DNA from: BD1-7 clade bacterium
GTDB taxonomy: Bacteria; Pseudomonadota; Gammaproteobacteria; Pseudomonadales; DT-91
Assembly: GCA_902705865.1 (NCBI GenBank)
Contig: CACSIO010000023.1
Span: 273,690 to 337,689 of the forward strand
Direction of reading: 5' to 3'
Length of the DNA: 64,000 nt
A program made the translations under genes and the position numbers. Positions 20,071-31,883 of this stretch are shown piece after piece; within the stretch, counting starts at the first letter, position 1; every line of letters starts with the position of its first letter. The notes beneath the pieces are model-generated. The model ran no database searches, was not told the DNA's origin, and was given only the letters and a program-made list of their open reading frames with translations.

Positions 20071-20152
20071 CGGTAAACCCACCTATCAGTTTCCACGGTG
20101 TGAGTGACACCGTGCAATGTTCGCTGTTTTTATACCGTTTTGTAGCGCAACA

Positions 20153-20187
20153 AAAAGCCGCTGATACTAGGGGCATCAGCGGCTTTT
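20153..20187 (-). terminator. Terminator downstream of rpoH
   Basis: Perfect 13-base inverted repeat (20153-20165 / 20175-20187) with a GCCGCTGAT core and a 9-base loop; on the minus strand it ends in five T. It lies 33 bases past the rpoH stop. Confidence 0.9.
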
Positions 20188-20219
20188 GTCGACCATTTTG
20201 TCGTCGTTACAACGCTGGG

Positions 20220-21080
20220 TTAAACCACCAGTGTTGCTTTGACCTTTTTCATCGCATTCTTTTCAAGCTGGCGAATTCGTTCAGCAGATACGCCGTACTC
20301 ATCAGCCAGTTCATGCAAGGTCGACTTTTGTTCACTCAGCCAACGGCGTTCAATAATATCACGACTGCGTTCATCCAGTGACGACAACGCCGCATGCAAA
20401 CCTTCATTGCTGTTCTGCTCCCAGTCGCTGTGTTCCAGCAATAAGGCAGGGTCCTGCGCACTATCTTCCAAGTAAAGCGCTGGTGCTACATAGCTGCTCT
20501 GGCCGTCATCGGTGTCTTCGTCTGGGCCATCAAACCCCATATCCGTTGATGCCAGTCGGCCTTCCATATTCTGAACTTCAGCAACATCCACGCCCAAGTC
20601 GTCAGCGATATCACGGGCTTCAGCATTGGTCAGCCAAGCCAAGCGCTTTTTCGCACTGCGCAAATTAAAAAACAGTTTACGCTGGGCTTTGGTGGTCGCA
20701 ATTTTAACAATACGCCAGTTACGCAGTATATACTCATGCATTTCGGCTTTGATCCAATGCACTGCAAAAGAGATCAGGCGGACGCCTTTTTCCGGATTAA
20801 ATCGTTTTACCGCTTTCATCAAACCAACGTTGCCTTCCTGAACCAGATCAGCAACCGGTAACCCATAACCGTTGTAGGTTTTTGCCAGATGAACGACAAA
20901 ACGCAGATGCGACATAACTAATTGACGAGCAGCATCCAAATCTTCACGGTAATAAAAGGCCTCTGCCAGTTCGCGCTCCTGTTCTGCAGTCAGTACCGGG
21001 ATAACGCTGATATTCTGCATATAAGCATTCAGATCACCACCGGGACTCAGTACAGGCGCAACCTGCAAAGATGTGTTCAT
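20220..21080 (-). CDS. rpoH: RNA polymerase sigma factor RpoH (sigma-32)
   Basis: Heat-shock sigma factor, 286 aa. Region 2 has [30 protein letters not shown], the RpoH box is QRKLFFNLR, and region 4 is a helix-turn-helix with [26 protein letters not shown] chose ATG 21080, preceded by TTGGAG at good spacing, over an upstream in-frame start 11 codons earlier. In relatives, translation is limited by mRNA structure at low temperature and the protein is degraded by FtsH; neither can be judged by eye here. It follows ftsX as in many proteobacteria. Confidence 0.97.
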   Translation of the reverse strand: MNTSLQVAPVLSPGGDLNAYMQNISVIPVLTAEQERELAEAFYYREDLDAARQLVMSHLRFVVHLAKTYNGYGLPVADLVQEGNVGLMKAVKRFNPEKGVRLISFAVHWIKAEMHEYILRNWRIVKIATTKAQRKLFFNLRSAKKRLAWLTNAEARDIADDLGVDVAEVQNMEGRLASTDMGFDGPDEDTDDGQSSYVAPALYLEDSAQDPALLLEHSDWEQNSNEGLHAALSSLDERSRDIIERRWLSEQKSTLHELADEYGVSAERIRQLEKNAMKKVKATLVV

Positions 21081-21131
21081 GTAAATCTCCAAAGAGCGAT
21101 AATAGCAAGACAAATTGATAGCTGGTGCAGA

Positions 21132-21160
21132 AGTGTAACACCTGAAATTTAGACTGCCAA
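21132..21160 (-). promoter_or_regulatory. Candidate sigma-70 promoter of rpoH
   Basis: On the minus strand TTGGCA (21155-21160) and TACACT (21132-21137) are spaced by exactly 17 bases. They lie about 50 bases upstream of the rpoH start, giving a leader of roughly 45 nt. Inferred from consensus only. Confidence 0.5.
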
Positions 21161-21264
21161 CCGCACAAAAGTTCCGTGCTAAGGCGCTATTTCCTCAGGT
21201 ATTTAGGGTATTTTCAGCCAGCATTTTTGGATTTGAATTCAGTGATAGCAAGCATTCCAGCCAT

Positions 21265-22290
21265 CTAACGAGGTTCCAATGCTGACAAATGTCGGGTAAC
21301 CGAAAACCAAGCACCGGCCAACCCCAGCATCGCACCCATACACCAGAGCGATAATACGTCAGAAACATTCAATCCTAACAAACGATGGTCGCTTTCATAC
21401 AACCCGGCCAATTCAGCAACCGGCCCATTCAACGCAGACAACCCGAATGCGATAATAACGGTAGCAATCGCACCTCCACCGGTACCATACCATAGCCCGG
21501 TGTATAGAAACGGGCGTCGCACAAAAGCGTCGGTGGCACCAACCAGTTTGGCGACAATAATTTCATCACGCCGGTTTTCAATCTCCAGGCGAATAGTATT
21601 ACCGATAATCAGCAATACGCCGGCAGACAGCAAGATAACCAATCCCAGTGCAATACGTTGGCCAATTTTTAACATCGCCGCTAATCGTTGCACCCAAGCA
21701 AGATCCAATTGAGCCATATCTACCGCTGGTAACTCTTGTAACCGCTGCAATAGTTTCTGCGCATTCTCAGGTTCGTTGTACAGTGGGATCGGTGAGATTT
21801 CGATAACCGCCGGTAACGGATTGGTATCCAGTCTATCAAGCACATCCGAATAGCCCGACAACGTCATGAATTCCTCAAGCGCCTGCTCTTTGGTAATTAG
21901 CGACACCGTCGCGATTTCTTGCCATTGCCGGAGATCGTCCACCAGTTGTTGTTGGGCATCTGCAGCCAGCTTTTGATCCAGAAACAGCGAAATTTGGGCG
22001 TTACCCTCAAACCGTTGACCCAAAGCTTGGATATTGCCTAACGCCAAATAAAGCCCCACGGGCAGTGCTAACGCAATACCGATCACACACCAGGTGAGCA
22101 TCGAGTTAGTCGACTGCCGATAAAGACGTTTCAGGCTTTCTTTCATCACCCGCTGATGATCTTTCAGATATGCCTGAAAGCGTGCTTTTACGCCGATATG
22201 CGCGGTTTTAGCGCCACTTTCGGTTTTACCTTGTGTGGCTTTTTGCGCGGATTTTCCTGCAGCAGGTTTTCCCGATGATATTTTGCTCAT
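21265..22290 (-). CDS. ftsX: Cell division protein FtsX
   Basis: Permease-like partner of FtsE in the divisome; it transmits FtsE ATPase activity to periplasmic amidase activation. The 341-aa product has a long basic, Lys/Ala/Ser-rich cytoplasmic N-terminus, a first membrane helix near residue 70, a periplasmic loop (EGNAQISLFLDQKL ... LDWVQR-type region), and three further helices. Its start overlaps the ftsE stop by 4 bases (ATGA), so translation is coupled. Confidence 0.95.
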   Translation of the reverse strand: MSKISSGKPAAGKSAQKATQGKTESGAKTAHIGVKARFQAYLKDHQRVMKESLKRLYRQSTNSMLTWCVIGIALALPVGLYLALGNIQALGQRFEGNAQISLFLDQKLAADAQQQLVDDLRQWQEIATVSLITKEQALEEFMTLSGYSDVLDRLDTNPLPAVIEISPIPLYNEPENAQKLLQRLQELPAVDMAQLDLAWVQRLAAMLKIGQRIALGLVILLSAGVLLIIGNTIRLEIENRRDEIIVAKLVGATDAFVRRPFLYTGLWYGTGGGAIATVIIAFGLSALNGPVAELAGLYESDHRLLGLNVSDVLSLWCMGAMLGLAGAWFSVTRHLSALEPR

Positions 22291-22952
22291 GGCAGCACCT
22301 CATCCTGAACCTGACCACCTTCAAGCACTATGGTTCTGCGCCCCATTGAGCGCACCATGCTCAGTTCGTGCGTCGCCAATAACACGGTAACGCCAACATG
22401 GTTAAACTGCTCAAACAGATACATGATCTCGCTGGACAAATCCGGGTCTAGGTTACCCGTTGGCTCATCAGCGAGCAGTATTTTGGGTTTGTGAACAACC
22501 GCCCGGGCAATGCCAATACGTTGCTGCTGACCACCGGAGAGGGTAATCGGATTGTGTTTTTCTTTTTCTAACAAACCGACTTTGTCGAGAGCCGCACGGA
22601 CACGTCGGCCGATATCACGATGGCTGTAACCTGCGATTTGTAAGGGTAGGGCAATGTTGTCGAACACCGAGCGGTCAAACAACAGCTGATGATTTTGAAA
22701 CACCACGCCGATCTGGCGCCGATGCCAGGGAATATAGCTGCGTCCGCGTTTACCCAAATGCACGTTATCGACAATAAGCTGCCCATTGCTGGGATGCTCC
22801 ATCATCATGATGAGTTTCAGCAGGGTGCTTTTACCCGCACCGGAATGTCCGGTGAGGAAGACCATTTCATCATGGTCGATAAAGAAACTGACGTTGCGCA
22901 AGGCCTCATGGCCTGTCTCATAACGTTTACTGACGTTATCAAACTGAATCAT
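22287..22952 (-). CDS. ftsE: Cell division ATP-binding protein FtsE
   Basis: ABC ATPase of 221 aa that works with FtsX at the septum. It begins MIQFDNVSKRYETGHEALRNVSF and has Walker A GHSGAGKST, Q-loop FQNHQLL, signature LSGGQQQR, Walker B ILLADEPTGNLD and the switch histidine in LLATHE. I chose ATG 22952; a frame extending 15 codons upstream has no homology. The order ftsY-ftsE-ftsX-rpoH is classical. Confidence 0.97.
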   Translation of the reverse strand: MIQFDNVSKRYETGHEALRNVSFFIDHDEMVFLTGHSGAGKSTLLKLIMMMEHPSNGQLIVDNVHLGKRGRSYIPWHRRQIGVVFQNHQLLFDRSVFDNIALPLQIAGYSHRDIGRRVRAALDKVGLLEKEKHNPITLSGGQQQRIGIARAVVHKPKILLADEPTGNLDPDLSSEIMYLFEQFNHVGVTVLLATHELSMVRSMGRRTIVLEGGQVQDEVLP

Positions 22953-23105
22953 CGAAAATCGCCGATTAATTTTTATTATGCGAGAAGCTGTTGTCACCCC
23001 GCCTGGATACTGTAAATCCAGTGATCGCTTATAACAAATTGCTGTAACGACCGTGTGACCAACTGCTGATTTTGTGACTAACGGCGTCGTTTAGTTCGGT
23101 TATGG

Positions 23106-24236
23106 TCAGGAATTCAAAAAGTCTTCTTCTGCCAAAATAGCTTCGACAAAATCCTGTGCCACAAACGGCCGTAAATCATCCACTTGTTCGCCCACACCAA
23201 CAAATCGAATGGGCAGACCCAACTGCTTACTGATAGCAAATATAATGCCACCCTTCGCGGTACCATCCAGCTTAGTCAACGATACACCCGTTACACCTAC
23301 GGCTTCCTGGAACACTTTTGCTTGCGACAAAGCATTCTGACCGGTACCGGCATCCAACACTAACATCACTTCGTGCGGCGCATCGACGTCGAGCTTTTTC
23401 ATCACTCGAACGACTTTCTTAAGTTCTTCCATCAAGTTGTCTTTGTTATGCAAGCGGCCAGCTGTATCAGCAATCAAAATATCCGCATTACGTGACTGCG
23501 CGGCCTGAATACCATCAAAAATCACGGATGCGCTGTCAGCACCGGTATGCTGAGCCACCACGGGTACGTTGTTGCGATCACCCCACACTTGCAATTGTTC
23601 AACCGCCGCCGCGCGAAAGGTATCACCTGCGGCCAGCATGACCGAGTGTCCTTGATTCTGGAAGCGTTTGGCCAGCTTGCCAATCGTCGTGGTTTTACCA
23701 ACGCCATTAACACCCACCACCAGAATGACATACGGTTTTTTGGCTGTCTGAATCTGCAGCGCGCCTTCACTGGGGGCCAATACATTAGCCAGCTCATTTT
23801 TCAGCGAGTTCAGCAGCGCACGCGCATCATCCAACTCCTGACGAGCCACTTGCTGAGTAAGATTGTCGATAATTACACGCGTAGCGTCGATGCCAACATC
23901 CGACATGATAAGTTGGGTTTCGATATCTTCGAGCAGCTCATCGTCTATTTCCCGAGCACCGAGAAACAAATTGCCTAACCCGCTCGACAACGCCGAACTG
24001 GTGCGGCTTAAGCCTCGTTTCAAACGCCCAAAAACATTGCCATTATCTGAAGGCTCAGCATTGGCAGCGGCCTGCGACTGCTCAACACCCGCCTGCGCAG
24101 GCACATTTGCATCTACCGGTGTTTGCGTTACTGCACCACCTGCCTGCTGTTCAAGCTCCGCGTCTTTCTGCAATCGCTTGGCTTCTTTGGCCTCACGACG
24201 GCGTTCAAAAAAACCTTTTTTTTCCTGTTCAGCCAT
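23106..24236 (-). CDS. ftsY: Signal recognition particle receptor FtsY
   Basis: GTPase that docks SRP-ribosome complexes at the inner membrane. The 376-aa product has an N-terminal acidic/basic A region (EKKGFFERRREAKEAKRLQ, then Ala/Gln-rich) and an NG domain. The G motifs are GVNGVGKTTTIGKLA, DTAGRLHNKDNLM and TKLDGTAKGG. I chose ATG 24236; the open frame continues 41 codons upstream into the rsmD promoter region. 153 bases separate it from ftsE; that gap holds only a small CTGGAT/ATCCAG repeat. Confidence 0.96.
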   Translation of the reverse strand: MAEQEKKGFFERRREAKEAKRLQKDAELEQQAGGAVTQTPVDANVPAQAGVEQSQAAANAEPSDNGNVFGRLKRGLSRTSSALSSGLGNLFLGAREIDDELLEDIETQLIMSDVGIDATRVIIDNLTQQVARQELDDARALLNSLKNELANVLAPSEGALQIQTAKKPYVILVVGVNGVGKTTTIGKLAKRFQNQGHSVMLAAGDTFRAAAVEQLQVWGDRNNVPVVAQHTGADSASVIFDGIQAAQSRNADILIADTAGRLHNKDNLMEELKKVVRVMKKLDVDAPHEVMLVLDAGTGQNALSQAKVFQEAVGVTGVSLTKLDGTAKGGIIFAISKQLGLPIRFVGVGEQVDDLRPFVAQDFVEAILAEEDFLNS

Positions 24237-24333
24237 TCGCTGTATTTGCCTCTTTACTGCAACGCGAGTACAACGCGCCCTGTATTCGCCGCAGCGTGAT
24301 ACAATGACGCATAAAATTGCTCCGTATTTTACA

Positions 24334-24939
24334 ATGAAACGCCAAAGATCGCCTGCCAAATCCCAACAATCTCAGCAAGCTAGCCAATTTCGCATCATTG
24401 GCGGCCAATGGCGTAGTCGAAAACTGGCGTTTCCGGCCAATAGCGATCTGCGGCCAACACCCGATCGGGTCAGAGAAACCCTATTCAACTGGCTACAAGA
24501 CGATGTTCATCAAGCCAACGCATTGGATCTTTTTTGCGGCAGCGGTGCGATAGGCTTGGAAGCACTGTCACGTGGGGCAGCAACCTGTGATTTTGTCGAT
24601 GCAGCTGCGAATGCGACCCGCGCTATCCACACGCACCTGCAAACGTTAGGTACTTCACAAGGCAAGGTACATAGCGGGACATTACCAAGCGCGCTGTCAG
24701 GCCTCGACGCATGCTTTAACCTGGTATTTATTGACCCACCTTATGCTCTGGCGCACTTGATTCCCGAATGCTTAGCCGCATTGCAGGCATCGGATAGCCT
24801 AGCCGACAACGCCGCGGTTTATATTGAATGCGCAGCAGCAACCCCATTGCCTGCACTGCCACCAGCGTTTCAGATTCACCGCCATAAAACCTTCGGCCAA
24901 GTGCAATCCTGCTTGTTGTACTTTCACGTTGAGCGCTAA
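24334..24939 (+). CDS. rsmD: 16S rRNA (guanine(966)-N2)-methyltransferase
   Basis: SAM-dependent methyltransferase acting on G966 of 16S rRNA during 30S assembly. The 201-aa product has the family N-terminus IIGGQWRSRKLAFP, LRPTPDRVRETLFNWL, SAM motif DLFCGSGAIGLEALSRGA and the amino-methylase motif FIDPPYAL. ATG 24334 gives the usual length. ATG 24304 is the alternative; a TACAAT -10-like element at 24300-24305 favours the later start. It is divergent from ftsY. Confidence 0.94.
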   Translation: MKRQRSPAKSQQSQQASQFRIIGGQWRSRKLAFPANSDLRPTPDRVRETLFNWLQDDVHQANALDLFCGSGAIGLEALSRGAATCDFVDAAANATRAIHTHLQTLGTSQGKVHSGTLPSALSGLDACFNLVFIDPPYALAHLIPECLAALQASDSLADNAAVYIECAAATPLPALPPAFQIHRHKTFGQVQSCLLYFHVER

Positions 24940-25000
24940 CCGCTTGCCGTTGAGAGCGTGCCTGAATTCATCTACACTTCGCAAAACTTTCAGGTGAGCT

Positions 25001-25480
25001 ATGAAAACCATCCTTTATCCCGGCACGTTCGACCCAATTACTCACGGGCACACTAATCTCATTGAACGTACCTCACGCCTTTTTGGTAAAGTGGTTGTCT
25101 GCATTGCAACTAGCCAACGCAAAACGCCCCTGTTTACACTGGAAGAACGTATTAAACTGGTTCAAGAAGCGACTGCACATTTGGATAATATTGAGGTTGT
25201 TGGGTTTTCCAGCTTAATCGTTGATATGGCGAAAGAGCACCAAGCCGATGCTGTGCTTCGCGGCGTGCGAAGCATGACAGATTTTGATTATGAACTGCAG
25301 ATGGCCGGTATGAACCAGGCGATGCTGCCAGATTTTGAAACCCTGTTCTTAACCCCAGCCAATGCATACAGTTTTATTTCCTCTACCTTGGTGCGCGAAA
25401 TTGCCAGCATGGGTGGGGATGTGTCAGAATTCGTCCATCCGGCAGTGCTTGGGGCGTTGCACGCAAAATTTCACGAGTAA
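25001..25480 (+). CDS. coaD: Phosphopantetheine adenylyltransferase
   Basis: Transfers AMP from ATP to 4'-phosphopantetheine, the penultimate step of coenzyme A synthesis. The 159-aa product shows the nucleotidyltransferase motif YPGTFDPITHGH, then VLRGVRSMTDFDYELQMAGMN and SFISSTLVREIASMGGDVS, all typical. Length is normal. It is followed by a ferredoxin gene after 3 bases, a common proteobacterial arrangement. Confidence 0.97.
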   Translation: MKTILYPGTFDPITHGHTNLIERTSRLFGKVVVCIATSQRKTPLFTLEERIKLVQEATAHLDNIEVVGFSSLIVDMAKEHQADAVLRGVRSMTDFDYELQMAGMNQAMLPDFETLFLTPANAYSFISSTLVREIASMGGDVSEFVHPAVLGALHAKFHE

Positions 25481-27609
<2,129 letters not shown>

Positions 27610-27621
27610 CCCGCAACCTAC

Positions 27622-27655
27622 GATTCTCTTGATACCACAACGTATCAGGAGAATC
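27622..27655. terminator. Hairpin between convergent ggt and an unknown gene
   Basis: A 14-base stem with one mismatch (27622-27635 / 27642-27655) and a 6-base loop. There is no T-run on either side, so it may act as a factor-dependent or processing site. It touches the stop codon of the minus-strand gene. Confidence 0.5.
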
Positions 27656-28079
27656 ATGGGTCGTCTGCCCTACCACCACCCGCATCTCTGCGACAGCAAT
27701 GCAGGATAACCTCATCAACACCAGCACCGATCAAATTTCTAAGCAATTCTGACAGCAGCACCGATTGATTGATGGTGATTGCATAATGGTCCAACGACAA
27801 CCTCTGGTGAAAGCCCTTGTGGGAATCTACAGGCTCCAGTAGATACTCATAACCTGCATCATCGCAAAATCGATCGAATGCCGAAAAGTGACGACAGTAC
27901 AGATCAATATCTGACAGTAAATCATGGTTATCCGGGCACAAAAATGAAACACATGGCGAAGCGATGGGGGCGAGTGGACGAATTTGCTTAAGTTTTTGGC
28001 CATGAGCAAAAACGGTAATACGTTTGGCGATCGTACCCTCAGGTAATACCGAGCCTAAAACACCTTCAATCTGCGACAT
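27654..28079 (-). CDS. Hypothetical protein, 141 aa
   Basis: I do not recognise this protein. It has no signal peptide or membrane helix. Notable are several Cys (SPCVSFLCPD, DLYCRHF, FCDDAGYEY, ILHCCRRD) and a mixed alpha/beta appearance with a hydrophobic helix NQSVLLSELLRNLIGAG near the end. I preferred ATG 28079 with GGA upstream; a TTG ten codons earlier is possible. It stands alone, convergent with ggt. Confidence 0.55.
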   Translation of the reverse strand: MSQIEGVLGSVLPEGTIAKRITVFAHGQKLKQIRPLAPIASPCVSFLCPDNHDLLSDIDLYCRHFSAFDRFCDDAGYEYLLEPVDSHKGFHQRLSLDHYAITINQSVLLSELLRNLIGAGVDEVILHCCRRDAGGGRADDP

Positions 28080-28285
28080 ACGATTTCCGTTATCGGTTTC
28101 AGCACTCAAACAGCGCTTTAGCAGGCACTTTACTGAATATTACAAAGTGTAGACGCAAGAGATACTGCGGCAGCGATTACTCAAATCAAATACAACTAGG
28201 ACAACGACAGAAAATCGGAGGCACGGAAACGCAAAAAACGACGGACAGAGTGGACAGGAGGGGAGCACAGAAACAACTAAGAACC

Positions 28286-28304
28286 CCTGACCAGATGAGT
28301 CAGG
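28286..28304 (-). terminator. Weak hairpin downstream of the small membrane protein gene
   Basis: CCTGAC/GTCAGG stem with a 7-base loop; read on the minus strand it is followed by GGTTCTTAGTTGTTT, a broken T-tract. It lies about 60 bases past the stop at 28367. The rest of the gap 28080-28366 shows nothing recognisable. Confidence 0.35.
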
Positions 28305-28366
28305 AGCCTTCAGAATCAGATAAAGACTGGTACGGCAGGAAAACCGTCACCGTGGAAAGATAGGGG

Positions 28367-28708
28367 TTAGTCCTGACCTTCCACTGCGGTTACTTTCTTC
28401 TTGTAACCGTTTTTCGTACATCCAAGGCAGCGCACAAAGGTGGTTTTACCCGGGCCTGCAACCAAGGTCTCAGCCGCTTCACCAACGTTGCCGCCCATCA
28501 GGGTAAAGGGCAAGCTGACAACAAACAACAGAGACCCAAGCGCAGTAACACCCAACATTACCGGGCGAACAATTGCAGCATCACCAGCCATTGCCAATGC
28601 CGAGGGTTCTTCAACCACAACACCGTCATTAGCAGCCCAAGCAAAACGTGGAAATGACAGCAAAACACTGATCGCAAAAACAAACGCAAGTTGTGACAAA
28701 CGACTCAT
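28367..28708 (-). CDS. Small secreted or membrane protein, conserved hypothetical
   Basis: A 113-aa protein with a clear signal peptide (LAFVFAISVLLSF ... RFAWA before AND) and a second hydrophobic segment near residues 48-72 (VMLGVTALGSLLFVVSLPFTLMGG). It has a short tail with CLGC and basic residues. Proteins of this shape occur in pseudomonads and have sometimes been labelled multidrug transporter, which is not justified at this size. No function is assigned. It is monocistronic. Confidence 0.65.
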   Translation of the reverse strand: MSRLSQLAFVFAISVLLSFPRFAWAANDGVVVEEPSALAMAGDAAIVRPVMLGVTALGSLLFVVSLPFTLMGGNVGEAAETLVAGPGKTTFVRCLGCTKNGYKKKVTAVEGQD

Positions 28709-29137
28709 GATGAGTTCTCCTTATACTCATGCGCTTGGCACCAACGCCAGATACGTCATGAGAGTGGCAATTTATTCTTTTTGGCAAACTGTCGGGCGAT
28801 GTTTAACTCACCCGTGCGGCGTCAAACATCATGCACAAATTTATTGAAGCATCGCTCGGGTTTTCCATTACGTCTCGAGCGCTCAACACGGGGCCAAAAT
28901 CGTTAGGAGCGTCAGCATACTGAAGCGCTTTAACAAATGAGAGCGGGGTATCTCACTCTCTCTTGCAGTGACGCTGCAGTAGCCTAACAGCACGGCATTC
29001 TATGCGCCTGACGGCCTGATTATTTTGGCACTAGCTTAGCCTTCTTTTTATTAGATGTCAGAAAATGCACCAATATCAAGGGCCTTATGCGCTTTATATC
29101 AACAAATCTATCAAGTATTGCAATAATAGCCCCAACA
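28709..29137. other. 429-bp intergenic region upstream of the small membrane protein gene
   Basis: No gene I can support. It contains a GATGTTT/AAACATC repeat at 28798-28804 and 28824-28830 with a GC-rich interior. This region should hold the promoter of the gene at 28367-28708 and the end of the mutM transcript, but I see no clear terminator or promoter. Confidence 0.4.
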
Positions 29138-29956
29138 TTATCGCTGGCATTGTGCACAATAAAAAGTGCTTCTCTGCCCAAGAGTGATTTTTCTGATGCT
29201 TTTATCACACTTACGGCAAGGTTCGCCCTCTCGGCCGTAGACTCGTAACGACTGCTGAAAATAGCCAGGCTTACCATCACCGCCAACAAAGTCACGCAAT
29301 GTCGTACCGCCATCCTCAATAGACTTCGCTAACACCGCCCGAACCGCCTCAACTAGCCGGGCATAACGCTGCTTCGACACGTTACCCGCTGTGCGTTTCG
29401 GATGGATACCCGCCATAAACAACGATTCAGAGGCATAAATATTACCGACACCGACAACAACATGGCTATCCATAATGAAGGTTTTTACCGCTTGGGTTTT
29501 ACCCCGTGACGCAGCAAATACATAGTCCGCTGTAAACTCATCACTTAAGGGCTCAGGCCCCAATTGCATCAGCAGCGGATGATCCTCCACATCATCAGCC
29601 GGATGAAACAGCCAACAACCAAACCGACGTGGGTCGTGATAACGCAGGATACAGCCGTTAGCAAACGCCATATCCACATGATCATGTCGGCCTACCAGAG
29701 CTTCAGCGTCAACAATACGCACGCTACCTGACATGCCCAGATGCACCAATACATAACCACTATCAAAAAAGAGTTGAAGATATTTACCACGGCGACCCAC
29801 GCGCAACAGCTGTTGCCCCTGAATCGCATGAAGCTGATCAACAGGCACCGGCCAGCGTAATTTGGGCTGTCGCACCGTCACAGAAACAACAGCCTGCCCT
29901 TGTATATGCGGCTCAATACCGCGGCGGCTGGTTTCAACTTCAGGCAATTCAGGCAT
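29138..29956 (-). CDS. mutM: Formamidopyrimidine-DNA glycosylase
   Basis: Base-excision repair enzyme removing 8-oxoguanine and formamidopyrimidines. The 272-aa product begins MPELPEVET, where Pro2 is the catalytic nucleophile after Met removal and Glu3 assists. It contains the helix-two-turn-helix with VVGVGNIYASESLF. It ends in the zinc finger CRKCDKSIRKITLGQRSTFYCAQC. Length is typical. It is separated from pckA by a terminator. Confidence 0.97.
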   Translation of the reverse strand: MPELPEVETSRRGIEPHIQGQAVVSVTVRQPKLRWPVPVDQLHAIQGQQLLRVGRRGKYLQLFFDSGYVLVHLGMSGSVRIVDAEALVGRHDHVDMAFANGCILRYHDPRRFGCWLFHPADDVEDHPLLMQLGPEPLSDEFTADYVFAASRGKTQAVKTFIMDSHVVVGVGNIYASESLFMAGIHPKRTAGNVSKQRYARLVEAVRAVLAKSIEDGGTTLRDFVGGDGKPGYFQQSLRVYGREGEPCRKCDKSIRKITLGQRSTFYCAQCQR

Positions 29957-29987
29957 AAAAATACTCAGTTAGAAACTCGCATGCACA

Positions 29988-30014
29988 AAAAAGGCCGCTT
30001 ACCGCGACCTTTTT
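29988..30014 (-). terminator. Terminator of pckA
   Basis: An 11-base stem with one mismatch (29988-29998 / 30004-30014), read on the minus strand as a GC core followed by six T. It lies between the pckA stop and the mutM start. Confidence 0.85.
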
Positions 30015-30070
30015 CTAACCGCTGCATTTAGCACGACAGTGCTACAGCAACCGGTATGTTCAAACGTTGA

Positions 30071-31618
30071 TTAGCCTTTTGGGCCCGCATCAACAATCGC
30101 GTCAGAGACGTCGAACTTAACGATGTTGCCTTTAAACAACTGCGCCAGTTTGCTCGCTTGCTCATCATAAGCAGCTTTGTCAGACCATGACTCACGAGGG
30201 TTAACGTACTTCTGCTCAACACCTGGGATTGCTTTAGGAATCTCAAGGTTGAGGATATCCAAGTGCTCAGTTTCAGCACCGAGTAATTCACCGTTCTGGA
30301 TCGCTGCAACAACCGCACGAGTTACCGGAATCGGGAAACGGTTACCTTCACCGCCTGGTGCACCTGAACCGCCAGTCCAACCTGTGTTAACCAGGTATAC
30401 TTGGCTACCGAAGTCTTCAACACGCTTCATCAACAAGTCTGCGTATTCACGCGCAGGACGTGGCATGAATGGCGCACCAAAACAGGTAGAAAATGCTGGG
30501 TGGATGCCGGCTTCAGCGCCCAACTCAGTAGAGCCAACACGCGCGGTATAACCTGACAAGAAGTGGTAAGCAGCAGCTTCTTTAGACAAGATAGAAACCG
30601 GCGGCAATACACCAGAAACGTCACAAGTCAGAAAGATAACAACCTTAGGCTCGCCACCAGCATTCTTTTCAGAACGCATATCAACGTGCTCTAGCGGATA
30701 GCAGCAACGGCCGTTTTCAGTCAGTGACGTGTCGTCGTAGTCTGCATGACGTGCGTCATCAACAACCACGTTTTCTACGATTGAACCAAAACGGATAGCA
30801 TCCCAGATCACTGGCTCGTTCTTTTGAGACAGGTTAATGGTTTTTGCGTAGCAGCCGCCTTCGATATTGAATACGCTGCCTTTTGCCCAACCGTGCTCAT
30901 CATCACCAATTAGGTAACGATCAGGATCAGCAGACAAGGTTGTTTTACCAGTACCAGATAGGCCGAAGAACAAAGCAACGTCGCCTTTATCACCAATGTT
31001 TGCAGAACAGTGCATTGGCAGAACGTCTTTTTCTGGCAACAGGAAGTTTTGCACAGAGAACATGGCTTTTTTCATTTCACCGGCGTAACGCATGCCAGCC
31101 AACAAAACTTTACGCTGTGCAAAGTTAAGAATTACAGTGCCTTCACTGTTGGTGCCATCACGATCGGGTTCACATACAAATGAAGGGACATTCAAAATAG
31201 TCCAAGCTTCTTTGCTTTTGGTGTTGAATTTTTCAGGGCGAACAAACATGTTACGGCCGAACAGGTTTTGCCAAGCAGTTTCAGTGTTCACTTCAACAGG
31301 AATATAGTGCTCGTCGCTCGCGCCTACATGTAGATTCTGAACGTAACGATTTTTAGCAGACAGGTGAGCTTCAACACGATCCCACAGCGCATCAAATTTG
31401 TCGGCATCGAATGGGCGGTTTACTGAACCCCAATCGATAGCATCTGCAGTGCTTGGCTCTTGAACCACGAAACGATCAGCCGGAGAACGACCAGTACGTT
31501 TGCCAGTAGTCACCAGAAGCGCACCAGTATCAGTCAGTTGGCCTTCGCCGTTATTCAGAGCATGCTCAATAAGTTCCGCGGGGCTTAAGTTCTTAAACAC
31601 TTGTGTTTCAGCTGTCAT
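30071..31618 (-). CDS. pckA: Phosphoenolpyruvate carboxykinase (ATP)
   Basis: Converts oxaloacetate and ATP to phosphoenolpyruvate and CO2, the entry to gluconeogenesis. The 515-aa product has the kinase-1a loop [14 protein letters not shown], the metal-binding LIGDDEHGW, and the substrate-site block [10 protein letters not shown] near the N-terminus. I chose ATG 31618 ([16 protein letters not shown]) with GGAA upstream; 20 further codons are open but not family-like. It lies downstream of hslO, as in enterobacteria. Confidence 0.97.
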   Translation of the reverse strand: MTAETQVFKNLSPAELIEHALNNGEGQLTDTGALLVTTGKRTGRSPADRFVVQEPSTADAIDWGSVNRPFDADKFDALWDRVEAHLSAKNRYVQNLHVGASDEHYIPVEVNTETAWQNLFGRNMFVRPEKFNTKSKEAWTILNVPSFVCEPDRDGTNSEGTVILNFAQRKVLLAGMRYAGEMKKAMFSVQNFLLPEKDVLPMHCSANIGDKGDVALFFGLSGTGKTTLSADPDRYLIGDDEHGWAKGSVFNIEGGCYAKTINLSQKNEPVIWDAIRFGSIVENVVVDDARHADYDDTSLTENGRCCYPLEHVDMRSEKNAGGEPKVVIFLTCDVSGVLPPVSILSKEAAAYHFLSGYTARVGSTELGAEAGIHPAFSTCFGAPFMPRPAREYADLLMKRVEDFGSQVYLVNTGWTGGSGAPGGEGNRFPIPVTRAVVAAIQNGELLGAETEHLDILNLEIPKAIPGVEQKYVNPRESWSDKAAYDEQASKLAQLFKGNIVKFDVSDAIVDAGPKG

Positions 31619-31722
31619 GTCTGGGTTCCAGGTACTTAAATATTTGGTGGTAATACTTGCTTTTCCGGCGTTCGGCACCGTGTATCGCGTCGGCTAAAAA
31701 ACCGAAGGGCGCATATTATGGC

Positions 31723-31763
31723 AAAAAAAGCAAAATCAAGTGAAGTACAACTTTGCTTTTTTT
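31723..31763 (-). terminator. A/T-rich hairpin, probable hslO terminator
   Basis: A perfect 12-base repeat (31723-31734 / 31752-31763) reads on the minus strand as a stem ending in GCTTTTTTT. It is 120 bases past the hslO stop and about 105 bases before the pckA start, so it may separate the two transcripts or act in the pckA leader. Confidence 0.6.
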
Positions 31764-31883
31764 ACCGTTGGATGACAAAAAGAGGGGTTGTACATCAGAA
31801 AACGCCGTCTGAAACGGCAAAATTCGAATCAAAAAGGCAAAACGCACTTACGGGTGCATCGCAAAAAACGATGAATACACTCT

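Noticed and set aside
28367..28708. Multidrug transporter annotation
   Set aside because: At 113 aa with a signal peptide and one further helix it is too small and has no transporter motif.
29020..29319. A 99-aa minus-strand frame at the end of mutM
   Set aside because: Mostly the out-of-frame shadow of mutM; no ribosome-binding site or family resemblance.
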